From the NCBI RefSeq assembly GCF_029542785.1, contig NC_083370.1, positions 1,734,001 through 1,798,000 of the forward strand: DNA of 64,000 nucleotides. The letters run 5' to 3'. Of this stretch, positions 1 to 10,804 are shown piece after piece. How positions within the stretch are numbered: position 1 is the stretch's first letter; every line of letters begins with the position of its first letter. The notes below the pieces were generated by a model. The model ran no database searches, had not been told where the DNA came from, and saw nothing but the letters and a program-made list of their open reading frames with translations. A program made the position numbers and the translations under genes. This stretch comes from Malassezia japonica. Taxonomy: Eukaryota; Basidiomycota; Malasseziomycetes; Malasseziales; Malasseziaceae.

Positions 1-2333
1 CGACGACGTCGGCGACGTCGGCGCCAAGGCGTGGGTCGAGCTTGTTCCTCCAGAGCTCGTCCAGTCGCTCCCGCGCAAAGAGGTGGAGCGCCAAAACGCG
101 CTGCACGAGATGGTGCAGAAAGAAGAGAGCTTCTTGCGGGATCTGCAACTCATCGACACGTTTGTGCATCGCCTGCGTGCGCTCGCCGACTCGTCCGGCG
201 TCGGAATGGCGCGTGCGGCGCCGCTCTCTGGCGCGGCGCTCGAAACCTTTATCGAGGTTGTGTTTGGCAACTATCTCGAGCTCACGACGCATATTGCCGC
301 GTTCGTCGACCGTTTGTGCGAGCGCGAGCGCGAAGAGCATCCGATGGTGCAGACGATCGGCGACTTGTGCGTCAATGCGGCGCTCGAGTGGGGCTCGGCA
401 TACGCGACGTACGTGCAGCACTACCCCGTCGCGCTCTATACGCTGAAACGCGAGATTGCCACGAATGCGCGCATGGCCAAGTTTGCCGACGACTGTCGCC
501 GCGATCCGCAGGCGCACCGCCACCCTCTTGATAACTTTTTGTTCCGCCCGCCGGCGCGCCTACAGCGCTACCATCTGCACCTTGAGTCGATTTTGAAGTA
601 CACCGACCCGATGAGCCCCGACCAGGAGCAGATCCTGCTTGCGACTGAGATCATCGACGAGCAGTGCAAGGTTGCTCAGGCCGGCGTCGAGGCCGCCGAG
701 CAGCGCCTACAGGTCCAGGAACTCGCCGGTGTCCTCGAGGCAAAGCGCCCGGACATTTTCGTACCGCTCAACCTGCACCTGCCCGACCGCAAGCTTGTGC
801 ACCAAGGCACCGTCTATCGCCGCCCCGACGGCTTTGAGTTCGAGTGGACCGAGATGACGGCGATGCTCTTTGACAACTACTTTGTGCTGGCCAAGCGCAA
901 GCGCCCTGTCGATGCGCCGCCGGATGCGACGATTGAGCCGTCAAAAATGCGCCTCGTGTACTCTAAGCCGGTACGTTGCCCTACTTACCCAGCCGATCCC
1001 TGTCGCACTGCTCGACTGGTCGGGCTTCCACGACCCGTCGCTCTCGCGTGGCCACCTGAACCGCCGCCTGATGCCGGGCGACATGACCGATATGTTTCCG
1101 TTCAGCGTGCGCCACCGTGCGAGCCGCGAGGCGTTTACGCTGTATGTCGCTACCGCGCAGCAGCGTGCCGAGTGGCACCAGAGCCTCACGGCAGTCGAGC
1201 GCATGGTCGCTGCACACGATGCAAAGCATGCCGTGATCCGGCGCACGCCGCTGTCGGGCGACACCTTTGCCGCCGGTGCACTGCAGCCTGATGGGCTGCC
1301 GCGCGACGTGCCCAACGTGCACCCCGAGGTGACGTGCGCCGCGCCGTTCCGCCTCGAGGACCATACGCAGATGCTGGCTGTCGGCACGAGCGACGGTGTG
1401 TGGATCGGTCTGTATGGCCAGGTGCACTCCTTCCACAAGGTGCTGCACCTGCGCGGCGTCACGCAGTGCACTGTTCTGGAGCGCTTCGGCCACTTTCTCG
1501 TGCTGGCCGACAAGTCGCTGATTGCGTACGATCTGCAGGCGCTCGTGCCGAGCAAGGCGACGCCGCTGAGCTTTGCGCCGCAGAAGCTGAGTGGCAACCG
1601 CGACGTGCTCTTCTTTGCCACGGGCTACGTCGGCGGGCGCGAGCTGCTTGTGTATGCCAAAAAGAAAACCAGCGAGACGTCCATCCGTGTCCTCGAGCCA
1701 ATCGAGGCGGGGCCGGACAGTGATGGCCGCCGGTTCCTTAGCCGGCGGCCGTCCGAGACCTTTTCGCGGTTCCGCGAGTACAAAAAGTTCTATGTCGGCT
1801 ACGAGGCGACTGGCGTGCAGTTCCTCCAAACGGCGATTGCTGTGTATACCCACCGTGGCTTCCAGACGTACAGCCTCGAGACCGAAGCGCTCGAGCTGCT
1901 GCCCACGGCCAAGTCGGCCACGCGCGACGATACGCGCGCCTGGTCGCTGCTCAAGCAGCTCGAAGGACAGCGCCCCCTCGGCATCTTTCACCTTCCCGAC
2001 CAGCACTACCTGCTCTGCTTTGAGCGCTGTGCGTGTTATACGGATGCTGCTGGGCGCCTCGTGCGCACCGACGCTGCGTTCGAGTGGCAAGGGCGCCCCC
2101 TACGCATCGCATGCACTGCTGATACGATCCTCGCGTTCTCGTCGACGTTTGTCGAGGTGCACCGCCTCACGGGCGAGCTGCTGCAGGTGATCCCCGGCAG
2201 CGACATCCGCCTGCTCTCGCGCCCCGACAATGCACAGCTCAGTGCCAGGCCCGTGCTGATGGTCGAGCAGGTGCCGTCGGCGGCGCTCCATGCGCAGGTT
2301 CAGCTGGTGTCCGAGCTGCGACGCGCAGATTAA
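1..2333 (+). CDS. ROM2: Rho1 guanine nucleotide exchange factor, ROM1/ROM2 type (5'-truncated)
   Basis: Exchange factor expected to load GTP onto Rho1 at the plasma membrane, driving cell-wall integrity signalling. The gene enters at the window edge in frame from base 2, leaving 769 visible residues. In order I see a DH (RhoGEF) domain at about visible residues 28-230 (ERQNALHEMVQKEESFLRDL at its start), a PH domain at about 268-396, and a CNH (citron homology) domain at about 435-750. This DH-PH-CNH order is that of fungal Rom1/Rom2; any N-terminal DEP region lies outside the window. A 22-nt intron at 971-992 (GTACGT...CTTACCCAG, phase 0) joins the two frames and restores the PH domain. The stop TAA is 7 bases from the stop of the convergent phosphotransferase gene. 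ROM1 versus ROM2 cannot be separated here. Confidence 0.9.
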
Positions 2334-2340
2334 CTATACC

Positions 2341-3654
2341 CTACTCGGAGTGCTTCAGCACGCGGAAGCACGGCTTGCCGGTTTCCTTCGTGATCGTGGT
2401 GATCACGTCGTAGACAAAGTAGCCGTACACGGCGAGCGAAAGCGCCACGGCACCGTACACGGTGTACTCGGTGGCCTGCAGCGACGTCTGCAGGATCGGC
2501 TGCGGCAGGTGCGCGTCGATCGCGCCGAGGATACTGGGGATGTACAGCCAGTTCCAGTACGGGAACGGCCCCTTGCACACGTGCGACACAATCAGCAGGC
2601 CGACCAGGTAAGCAAAGCTTAGGCCCCAGTAGCACAGGAAAGGAATGAAAACAGGTCCGTGCACAATCAAGCGCGCTTCGTGGCCGAGCATCCAGGCGAC
2701 GTTTGCCGTGGCCTGCACCGCGAACGGCAGCAGGCCGACGATCGGCGTGAGCACCGAGCGCTTCTCGCGGATGCATACCTTGTATACGTTGCCGTAGCTC
2801 GCGAGCGTGTTGCCGACGAGGCCGAGGACCGCGAGGCTGATCAGCACGTCGCTCAGCGGCCAGTTCATCCACGCAAAGTTTTCACGCACGTACGCAATCT
2901 TGGCGAGGCCGGTCATGTTCAGCACGCCGTGCAGGCAAAAGGTCGTGCCGCCAAATGCACCGGCGATCATGTACACTGCGCAGATCATCAGGATGCCCTC
3001 GACCGGTCCGGAGAAGGCGGAGAGATACAGCGTGTGGGTGTGCACCTCTTCCCACGTCGTCAGGTAAAAGTTGGCCATGGACGCGACCAGCGCAAACATT
3101 GCCCAGTACGAGCGTGCAAGGCCCATGGCCGAGGCCACGAGAATGTTTTCCAGGATCGTGTTGAGCGCGTCGCAGCCATGGTCAAACAGCTCGCCGAGCG
3201 GCCCTGCCATGCCGGTGCGGCGCGCCTGCTTGCCGTCGATACTGTCCAGGCTCTGGTACATGAACAGCGACGCAGCCCACACAAAGAGGAGCCAGCCGGG
3301 AACGGCCGGCGTACCGGTCGGCGTGGCCGACGCCTCGAGCGCGACGGGCAGGCCCTTGTGCGGCAGCATCGGCACCACCGGCAGCTCGCCGCTGCGCGAG
3401 CTCAAAAAGTTGATGCGCAGACCGGTCGCATTGTCGAGCGTCCAGTCGAGGTAGAGGAGCGAAAGCACATTGCCAAAGACGAGCACGAGGCCGCTCAGGG
3501 TAATCGTGTTCGGGGCAACCGACAGCGGAAAGAGCTGCACGAGCCAGTTCCAGTAGGGACCAAGGATATACTTGGACACCAGCGAGTCGTCCACACCCGA
3601 GTACTTGTACGAGTGAATGTTCCGCCGGAGCGTCGGGCCGATGTAGTGCACCAT
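2341..3654 (-). CDS. EPT1: sn-1,2-diacylglycerol ethanolamine-/cholinephosphotransferase (EPT1/CPT1)
   Basis: Last step of the Kennedy pathway: transfers phosphoethanolamine or phosphocholine from the CDP form to diacylglycerol in the ER/Golgi membrane. The 437-residue product carries the CDP-alcohol phosphatidyltransferase signature DG-x2-AR-x8-G-x3-D-x3-D at about residues 140-163 (DGKQARR...GPLGELFDHGCD), followed by several hydrophobic segments, as in the family. I start at the ATG at 3654 (MVHYIGPTLRRNIHSYKYSG), which matches the usual N-terminus; an in-frame upstream GTG at 3681 is not used. No intron is needed. It is divergent from HSK3 with 81 bp between start codons and convergent with the Rho-GEF. 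Choline versus ethanolamine preference is not readable from sequence. Confidence 0.92.
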   Translation of the reverse strand: MVHYIGPTLRRNIHSYKYSGVDDSLVSKYILGPYWNWLVQLFPLSVAPNTITLSGLVLVFGNVLSLLYLDWTLDNATGLRINFLSSRSGELPVVPMLPHKGLPVALEASATPTGTPAVPGWLLFVWAASLFMYQSLDSIDGKQARRTGMAGPLGELFDHGCDALNTILENILVASAMGLARSYWAMFALVASMANFYLTTWEEVHTHTLYLSAFSGPVEGILMICAVYMIAGAFGGTTFCLHGVLNMTGLAKIAYVRENFAWMNWPLSDVLISLAVLGLVGNTLASYGNVYKVCIREKRSVLTPIVGLLPFAVQATANVAWMLGHEARLIVHGPVFIPFLCYWGLSFAYLVGLLIVSHVCKGPFPYWNWLYIPSILGAIDAHLPQPILQTSLQATEYTVYGAVALSLAVYGYFVYDVITTITKETGKPCFRVLKHSE

Positions 3655-3735
3655 GGCGTCCTCGAGGGCCGAGCGCTGCACGTGGGCAAAAAGCGAGGGT
3701 CCAGCTGAGTCAGCGACGCGTCGCGATCAACAGCC
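3655..3735. promoter_or_regulatory. Divergent promoter EPT1 / HSK3 with a CACGTG E-box
   Basis: These 81 bp are all the sequence between the two start codons. One perfect CACGTG lies at 3679-3684 (TGCACGTGGG). CACGTG is the core of bHLH sites (Cbf1, Pho4, USF class); the binding factor is inferred only. Confidence 0.45.
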
Positions 3736-3978
3736 ATGTCTCACGCGCCGGTCGGGGGCGCGGGCCTGACGACGGCCAAAGAGCGGCACTATGCGTACCT
3801 TGCATCGCGCATGAGCGCCTTGTCAGCGACGCTGCAACATACTCAGCACTACATGACGATCGCGAGCGAGCAGGCGGCGTACATGAAGGACCTCGGCGTC
3901 GGGCAGGCGTCGCTCTTTATGGCGGCCCTCGACCAGGTGGACCGCGAGAACGAAAAAGCCCAAAACAAGGATGCGTAG
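3736..3978 (+). CDS. HSK3: DASH/Dam1 complex subunit Hsk3
   Basis: Small structural subunit of the outer-kinetochore DASH ring that couples chromosomes to microtubule ends. The protein is 80 residues, a single exon, mostly helical. The conserved core runs from KERHYAYLASRMSALSATL through the LGVGQASLFMA segment at about residues 51-61; the LG-x-x-Q-x-S-LFMA block is the part I recognise from Hsk3. The start is the only ATG before the core. Its TAG is followed after one base by the stop of ARO8 on the other strand (TAGTCTA). The family is short and divergent, so confidence is moderate; a generic coiled-coil protein is the alternative. Confidence 0.75.
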   Translation: MSHAPVGGAGLTTAKERHYAYLASRMSALSATLQHTQHYMTIASEQAAYMKDLGVGQASLFMAALDQVDRENEKAQNKDA

Positions 3979-3982
3979 TCTA
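3976..3982. terminator. Shared convergent stop heptamer TAGTCTA (HSK3/ARO8)
   Basis: TAG of HSK3 and the reverse-complement TAG (CTA) of ARO8 are separated by one T. The same arrangement recurs at 41859, 44492 and 51013. A role in 3'-end formation is inferred only. Confidence 0.35.
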
Positions 3983-5436
3983 TGGCTGTATCGGGGGGAT
4001 GCTCTCGTACCCCGCGTCTTTCCATGCGCTCTCTACGGCTTGGCGCAGGCGCTGCAGCGCCTCGCGAGCATCGGCCGGCTCGATCAGGCTGAACGACGTG
4101 CGCACGTACGGCGTCACGGTCGGCGTCGCAAAGAACGCGGCGCCGGGCATGGCCAGCACGCCGTACGACAGTGCCTTTTCGGCGATAACCTTGTACGAGT
4201 CGCCCTCTGGCGCGCCGTCGGTCGGCGGCAGGTGCAGCTTGATCCAGAAGAACATGCCGGCCACCGGCGAGATCCAGGTGGCGACCGGCATCTTGCTGCC
4301 GTCCTCGCCCTTGCCGAGGGTCGACTCGACAGCGGCGCCAAACATGTCGCGCCGCTCTTTGTACATTTTCGCGACGTTGTTCGCGTGGCGAAGGAAGCCG
4401 TCCATACCCCAGTAGCTCAGAAGCGCCGCGGCCATCGCCTGCGGCGGTGCGGACGCGTGCAGGTTCGACGAGGCGGTCAGTGCAATAACAGCATTGACGA
4501 TCGTCGGGGGGCCCATCATAAAGCCGAGCCGCATACCGGCCGACATGATCTTGGAGAAGCTCTCGAAGCGCACCACGTAGCCGTAGCCCCACGTCTCTGC
4601 ATCCTCGTGCTCGAGGGCAAAGTAGCTCGGCGTGCGGGCATGCGTCGTAGGGTCCTCGTCCACATCGTCAAAGGTCAGGAAGAAATACGGGTCGTCCTCG
4701 AGAAGCAGCACGCCGTGCTTGCGCACGAGCGCCAGGATCTCGCGCTTGCGCTCCGCCGACGCGGTCGTCCCGGCGGGGTTCGCGCCGGTCGGCACAGTGT
4801 ACAGCGCCTTGGGGTACTTGAGGTGCTTGGTCGCCTCCGACGTGTGCCAGTTTTCGAGCGTCGTGCGCAGCGAGTCGGCAGACAGGCCCTGCGAGTCGGT
4901 CTCGAGCGAGACCAAGTTGACCTTGTTCACCTGCAGCTCGGGAATCGCGCCACTGCGTAAGTAAGAAAGACAACGTACGGGTAAACGGGCGCCTCGACGA
5001 GCAGCGTGTCGGCCTCGTCGAGAATAACCGCCATGGCTTTGACCAAGAGGTCTTGGCTACCGGACCCCACGGCGATCGTGAAATCGCCGTCGGGCTGGCC
5101 GTTGTCACGCGTGCGTTGGTGCACGCGGCTGATGATCTCCTGGAGCACCGTGTCAAAGCTGGGATCGGCCGACGTGCTGCCATACTGGAGCACGCGCTTC
5201 ATATCCTCGCCCTCGATCGTGAGCGTGACCGGCTTGCCGTCCGCATCGGTGCCCATCTCGGCAGATGGCTTGAGCGTCATGGTCACCGACTCGAACGGAA
5301 ATCCGTCGGGGTTCGGCTTGCCGGCGAGCAGCGAGATCATTCCCGGACGGCTCTCCAGCGGAAGCAATCCGCGGATCGCCGACACCGGGCGGTTGCGCGC
5401 GTCCTGCGAGAGAAACTGGGACAGGTCGAGGGGCAT
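3980..5436 (-). CDS. ARO8: Aromatic amino acid / 2-aminoadipate aminotransferase (Aro8/KAT II family)
   Basis: PLP enzyme of the fold-type I aminotransferases; family members transaminate aromatic amino acids, 2-aminoadipate or kynurenine. Two exons (5436-4979 and 4952-3980) encode 476 residues, joined by a 26-nt intron at 4953-4978 (GTACGT...CTTACGCAG, phase 2). The PLP-binding lysine is in SFSKIMSAGMRLGF at about residue 287; GANPAGTTAS and LLLEDDPYFF are the expected cofactor-pocket blocks. No mitochondrial presequence is obvious, consistent with a cytosolic Aro8 form. ARO8, ARO9 and LYS12-pathway variants cannot be told apart by eye. It shares a 120-bp divergent promoter with SMB1 that holds two E-boxes. 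Confidence 0.88.
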
Positions 5437-5556
5437 GGCGAAGCTGCCCCGCGCACCAACTTAATCTTCTGACTCGCCCTCCACACACGTGATGTCACGT
5501 GCCGTGCCCGACTTCTGCGCCGCACCGTCGCGTCTACGATCGGCGGAGAAAGGAAA
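5437..5556. promoter_or_regulatory. Divergent promoter ARO8 / SMB1 with paired E-boxes
   Basis: Between the start codons are two CACGTG cores at 5486-5491 and 5496-5501, centres 10 bp apart (CACGTGATGTCACGTG), about one helical turn. The pair is nearly palindromic, which suggests two bHLH dimers on one face of the helix. Confidence 0.5.
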
Positions 5557-6182
5557 ATGGTACGTGACGCTGCTGACCCAGCCGCCTGTCAAAGCCAAGG
5601 GTGGCAAGATGATGTCCCTGATCGACTATCGTCTGCGAGTGACGCTCAACGACGGTAGGCAGCTCACGGGACAGCTGCTTGCGTTCGATACCCACATGAA
5701 CATTGTGTTGTCGGATAGTACGTTGTGCCCGCTTGACTGACCTAGCCGAGGAGTTCCGCCGGATAAAACCCAAGAAGAAGAAGAGCGCTAGCAAGCCGAA
5801 CAAAAAGCAAAAGGTCGCGCACGGCGAGACCGCCGAGGGCCACGTCGAGGACGAGGACGAGGACGAGGACGAAGCGCCTCCTGCTGCGCAGGAACAGAAG
5901 CGCACGCTGGGTCTGATTATCCTGCGTGGCGAGACGATCATTTCCCTCAGTGTCGAGGCGCCGCCGCCGGAGTCGAAGAACGAGCCGGTGATCGCTCCGG
6001 GCCCGGGCCAGGGCGTGCCGTCGGGCCGTGGCGCTGGATTCGGCATGGCGCCGCTCATGGGCCGCCCCCCGGTGGGTATGCCGCCGCCCCCGGGCATGCC
6101 GAGTGGCCCTCCGCCGGGTTTCCCGGCCCCGCCTCCGGGCTTTGCGCCGCCGCCGCCTGGTTTCCGGCCGGCGGGTGCGTAG
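5557..6182 (+). CDS. SMB1: Small nuclear ribonucleoprotein SmB (Sm-B/B')
   Basis: Core subunit of the heptameric Sm ring on U1, U2, U4 and U5 snRNAs. Three coding exons: 5557-5559, 5582-5717 and 5746-6182, giving 191 residues. The first coding exon is only ATG, followed at once by a 22-nt intron (5560-5581); splicing gives the standard start MPPVKAKGGKMMSLIDYRLR. A 28-nt intron (5718-5745) interrupts Sm motif 1 just before EEFRRIKPK. Motif 2 is LGLIILRGETIISLSVE. Between them is an unusually long loop with a KKKK-rich and an acidic DEDEDED stretch (about residues 54-90), and the C-terminus is a Pro/Gly/Met-rich tail (PPPGMPSGPPP) typical of SmB. Retaining the first intron would shift frame and truncate early. 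Confidence 0.93.
5847..5872 (+). repeat. (GAGGAC)n hexanucleotide repeat inside SMB1
   Basis: About four tandem GAGGAC units encode the Glu-Asp run in the loop between Sm motifs 1 and 2. Length variation would change only the number of acidic residues. Confidence 0.7.
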
Positions 6183-6215
6183 TGTGACAGTATGCGCTAG
6201 AAAATAGTTACGCCT

Positions 6216-7508
6216 CTATGCCAGCATGCCGAGACGCTCGAGGAACATATCCGAAAACCACGGAATGCCGGGCGTCTCGGTCACGATGTTGATGAGCGGC
6301 ACGCCGAGGAGCGCGGGCGCCTCGTCCTTCTCCATGGCACGCTTTTTCTTGGCCGGCTCGAGACCGTGCTCGTTCGCCGGGCCGTGCGCTTCTTCGATCT
6401 CGGCCTTGTTGCGGCCTTGCACGGACGCGCCGTGGTTGCGGCGGCTGGGTTAGCAGGACAACGTACTCGACGACGCAAAAGCCACGCGTCAGCTTGCCTT
6501 CGGACTCGACCAGGAACGGACGCGCAGACACCTTCCAGCCCTCAGCGGACTCGCAAAAGATGGCATGCGCCACCGCGAGGGGGTCGTGCGCCTCAAAGAG
6601 GTCGTGCACGGATGCGTCAAAGGTCACCTCGGGCGGCGCGAAGGAGTTGGTCACCGAGCGGGGCTTGCGCAGAAAGAGCGAAATGAGACGCGCAAGGTAG
6701 CTCTCGTCGTACAGCGCATCGCCCTCTTCGCGCACCAGCGCGCCGTAGGGCACGGTGTGCTTCGAGGTGATGTCCAACGGGAAGAGGTAGATCGGCAGCG
6801 GCGGCTGTCCGTCCTTCACCGCGTCTTCGAGCAGCACCTTGGCGGCCCAGGGGTCCGCGAAGAAGTTGAACTCGGCGGTAGGCGAGGTGTTACCGGGCAC
6901 GTCGAGCGCGCCGCCCATGACGCTGATCACGCCCACGCGGCGGAACGTCTCAGGGTCTTTGAGGAAGGCCTGCGCGAGGTTCGTCAGCGGCGCAACCGCC
7001 GCGATGCGCACCGTGTTGGGGGGATGCCGGCGGAGCACGTCGAGGATCAGCTCGTCGCTCGGCAGCTTGCTCTGCGCAAAGAGCTTCGACTCGTTGGCCT
7101 TGGGGAAAGGATCGCCCTCCAAAAACGACACGCCCGACATGCCATCGCGCCCGTGGAAGTAGCCGGCGGTAAACAGGCGGCCGCCCAGCGGCTTGGTCGC
7201 GCCGAGAGCGACCGGAATAGGCGTGCCGCTGTTGCCGTTCTTGACACGCTCCAGCAGTGTGTCGTTCTTCAGCGCACCGGCATCGGCGGTGACCTGCAGC
7301 GCATGTGCAAGACGCATCATGTTGTCAAACGCATAGTCGAGCGTCGTGTTGCCAAACGTCAGCGTCACGGCCTCGAGCGTGACTTCGGGCGATGCGAGCG
7401 CCTGTATCAGTAGAAAAGCATACCAGAAGAATCGCGAGCAGATCGTCGACGCCGGGGTCGGTACTGCGTCAGCTGCGCTACCTACTCAATGATCAGGGGC
7501 ACCGTCAT
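6216..7508 (-). CDS. Inosine-uridine preferring nucleoside hydrolase
   Basis: Hydrolyses ribonucleosides to base and ribose in purine/pyrimidine salvage (Urh1 class). Four exons (7508-7486, 7463-7424, 7401-6467, 6444-6216) encode 408 residues; all three introns are exactly 22 nt. Splicing the first two is what creates the family hallmark: exon 1 ends in LI-ID and exon 2 begins TDPGVDDLLAILL, giving the DTDPGxDD calcium/ribose-binding motif at residues 8-15. The third intron (6445-6466) is needed for the C-terminus ending FLERLGMLA. Further family blocks are VAPLTNLA and MGGALDVPGN...AEFNFFADP. The gene follows the nitrilase on the same strand, 43 bp apart. Substrate preference is inferred from family only. 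Confidence 0.9.
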
Positions 7509-7551
7509 GATGTGTGGAGGAAAGCGGTCGGGCCACAATTCCAGGGACCTG

Positions 7552-8454
7552 CTACAGAGAGCCATACACGTCACTACGGCGCTGCGCCCAGAGCGGCATA
7601 TCGCGGCGGACGCGCTCTAGGGATGTCAGATCGATATCCGCGAGGCAGAACGTCGGCGAAAAAGGGGGCATATCGCTGCGTCAGAAACGCGACCTACCTG
7701 CACTGGGCCACGACCGAGCCCCATGGGTCGACGATCATCGCGTGGCCCCACGAGGAGCGTGTCGTGCCGGGGTGAAGGCCTGGATCAGCGCGAAAACATA
7801 CCGACTTGTGCGGCGGCGAGTACATAGCACTGCGTCTCGATCGCACGCGCCTGCAGCAGCACCGACCAATGCGCCGCGCCGGTGCGGATCGCAAACGCCG
7901 ACGGATAGGTAAGGATCTCGGCGCCTTGTCTCCGCAGCGCAAGCGATACTTCGGGGAAGCGCATATCGTAGCACGTAAGGAGCTGGATTAGAGCCGAAAC
8001 GCACCCCCAACTTGCCAACCGGCGTGTCGACAGGAGCGCGGAGCTCCGTGCCCGGGATCGTCGTGTTGCTTTCGAGGATCGACGGGCCGTTTTGGATATC
8101 GACGTCGTACAGATGCAGTTTGCGGTAGCGCTCGCGCACCGCGCCCGTTTCATCGATCAAGAGCTGTGTATTGAAGCACCGCGCCTCGTCCGTGCTGGGC
8201 GGCTCGTGCACACCGACGCTGACCCAGACGCGGTGCGTCTTGGCGGCCCCGCACACCTCGGTGACAAACTCCGCGTTGGCCGCGCTGCGCGTGAGTGCCG
8301 CCGCCTCGGTCGGCGGCGCGATAAAGTCGGTCGCCTCTGGGAGGAACACGGCGTGCGCACCCGCCTGCGCTGCACTCCCAATCAGGCGCACGGCCACGGC
8401 GAGGTTCTCTGCAATCGCGCCCCCACTCGTCAGCTGCGCTACGGCCACTTTCAT
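7552..8454 (-). CDS. Nitrilase-superfamily carbon-nitrogen hydrolase (Nit1/Nit2-like)
   Basis: Amidase-type C-N hydrolase; relatives include omega-amidase and deaminated-glutathione amidase. Four exons (8454-8005, 7982-7802, 7779-7698, 7675-7552) encode 278 residues, the usual length. All three introns are 22 nt, with donors GTGCGT, GTATGT and GTAGGT. The catalytic triad is visible: Glu40 (FLPEATDF), Lys112 ([10 protein letters not shown]) and Cys154 ([10 protein letters not shown]), the cysteine lying four residues after the first splice junction. The last exon supplies the typical ending ([18 protein letters not shown]). The start is the ATG at 8454; the codon 12 bases upstream is TTG. No targeting signal is obvious. 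Exact substrate is unassigned. Confidence 0.9.
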
Positions 8455-8668
8455 CGTCCTCCACAATACAGAAGTAGGCTTGGTTTTCCTACGGTTTTAT
8501 TCATTGCGCAGGATGCAGCATGTAGATATCAAGAGGTATATGCACAAAACGCCGCTCATGCCGAGTCAACGAATGGGTGGTGGTGATGAAAACCAGACCT
8601 AAGAGTACAAGGGAAGACACGTTCCGCCTTCCGCCAAGCCATAAAGGCATACATTACCAAATGGGGAA

Positions 8669-10804
<2,136 letters not shown>

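Noticed and set aside
3652..3737. Upstream exon for EPT1 starting at the minus-strand ATG 3737 with a 27-nt intron
   Set aside because: The donor would be GTTGAT, unlike any other donor here, and the ATG at 3654 already gives the canonical N-terminus.
8570..8600. Box C-like GTGATGA suggesting a C/D snoRNA before DED1
   Set aside because: No CTGA box D within about 100 bases and no terminal stem.
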